A DNA stretch of 6,960 nt from Paracoccaceae bacterium (GTDB lineage Bacteria > Pseudomonadota > Alphaproteobacteria > Rhodobacterales > Rhodobacteraceae). Position 1 is the first letter of the stretch. Each line of letters starts with the position of its first letter. Location: NCBI GenBank assembly GCA_009920815.1, contig RFZH01000123.1:1-6960 (forward strand), written 5' to 3'. A program made the translations under genes and the position numbers. The notes beneath the pieces were generated by a model. The model made no database searches, was not told the DNA's origin, and saw nothing but the letters and a program-made list of their open reading frames with translations. Positions 6,628-6,960 of this stretch are shown piece by piece.

Positions 6628-6960
6628 TTAACGGCGCTTTCTCAGGTACACGTAATATGCACCACCCCCGCCGTGTTTAACGTGCGCTTCTGTTACCTGT
6701 AATATCAAAGGTGCAAGAGGCGCCATCTTTAACCATTGAGGAACTTGATGCCTTAGCACACCAATTTGCCTAGGGATTGGTCCAAAATCATCTGATTTCT
6801 TACCCTTTCCAGTAATAACAAGCAAAAGCCGGAAGTTTCTGTTGTGACTTGAGATTACAAAATGAATCAGCGCAGAATGCGCCTGTGAAACCGTCATACC
6901 ATGTAGATCAATAGTTCCCTCTGGGCCCAATTTTCCGCGCTTCATCTTGGAATAAGACTT
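6628..6960 (-). CDS. Smr-domain protein (C-terminal part, cut by window edge)
   Basis: The frame has its stop at 6628-6630 and stays open through the right edge (upstream codons read KSYSK before MKRGKL). The ATG at 6945 is therefore probably internal, and the N-terminal part lies outside the window. The visible 110 residues hold nearly a whole Smr domain: the DLHGMT motif at its start, a central VITGKGKKS loop (the family's H/TGKG motif), and the GGGGAYYVYLRKR end. Smr domains occur at the C-terminus of MutS2 and in small stand-alone proteins, and several have DNA- or RNA-nicking activity; what this one does in the cell is not known to me. Length and the KMKRGKL lead-in resemble the small stand-alone form common in Rhodobacteraceae. 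It converges on the kinase gene with 106 bp between, so it is not part of the signalling operon. Confidence 0.92.
   Translation of the reverse strand, partial: KSYSKMKRGKLGPEGTIDLHGMTVSQAHSALIHFVISSHNRNFRLLLVITGKGKKSDDFGPIPRQIGVLRHQVPQWLKMAPLAPLILQVTEAHVKHGGGGAYYVYLRKRR

Noticed and set aside
6943..6945. ATG at 6945 (minus strand) as the start of the Smr protein
   Set aside because: The frame continues upstream without a stop to the window edge, and KMKRGKL is normally internal in this family.

Overview
The window looks like a piece of an alphaproteobacterial chromosome, most likely Rhodobacterales. The main reason is the C-terminal half of CarB. Between the second ATP-grasp domain and the core that resumes at WFSVKEAVMPFARFPGVD it carries an extra stretch (PMGDPMTLADPNMPW) that I know from roseobacter-type CarB and that is absent from E. 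coli CarB. The Smr-domain protein at the right edge (KMKRGKL...DLHGMT) also resembles the Rhodobacteraceae form. Spot counts give roughly 38-48% G+C, which is low for that order; the genus cannot be named from this.

Layout. (1) 1-2267, + strand: the 3' two-thirds of carB, cut by the left edge and closed by a strong hairpin/T-tract terminator at 2290-2326. (2) 2327-2403: a short AT-rich intergenic region with two small palindromes and a weak promoter candidate. (3) 2404-6521, + strand: a compact three-gene signalling operon made of a NarL/FixJ-type response regulator, a FIST-domain sensor protein and a soluble PAS-PAS hybrid histidine kinase with a C-terminal receiver. The gap between the first two genes is 42 bp, and the last two overlap by ATGA. 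(4) 6522-6627: a convergent intergenic region with two inverted repeats but no clear U-tract. (5) 6628-6960, - strand: the C-terminal part of an Smr-domain protein, cut by the right edge.

How the genes may work together. The operon resembles the NosP/NahK arrangement of Pseudomonas aeruginosa, where a FIST-domain haem protein binds nitric oxide and controls the autophosphorylation of a co-encoded PAS hybrid kinase. Here the FIST protein would be the cytosolic ligand sensor and the hybrid kinase its partner. The NarL-type regulator would be the likely DNA-binding output, either directly or through a histidine phosphotransfer (HPt) protein encoded elsewhere. The ligand, the phosphorelay route and the target genes cannot be read from the sequence. 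I saw no tRNA, rRNA, CRISPR array, insertion sequence or attachment site. The window is mostly ordinary chromosome, with one sensory operon worth following up.
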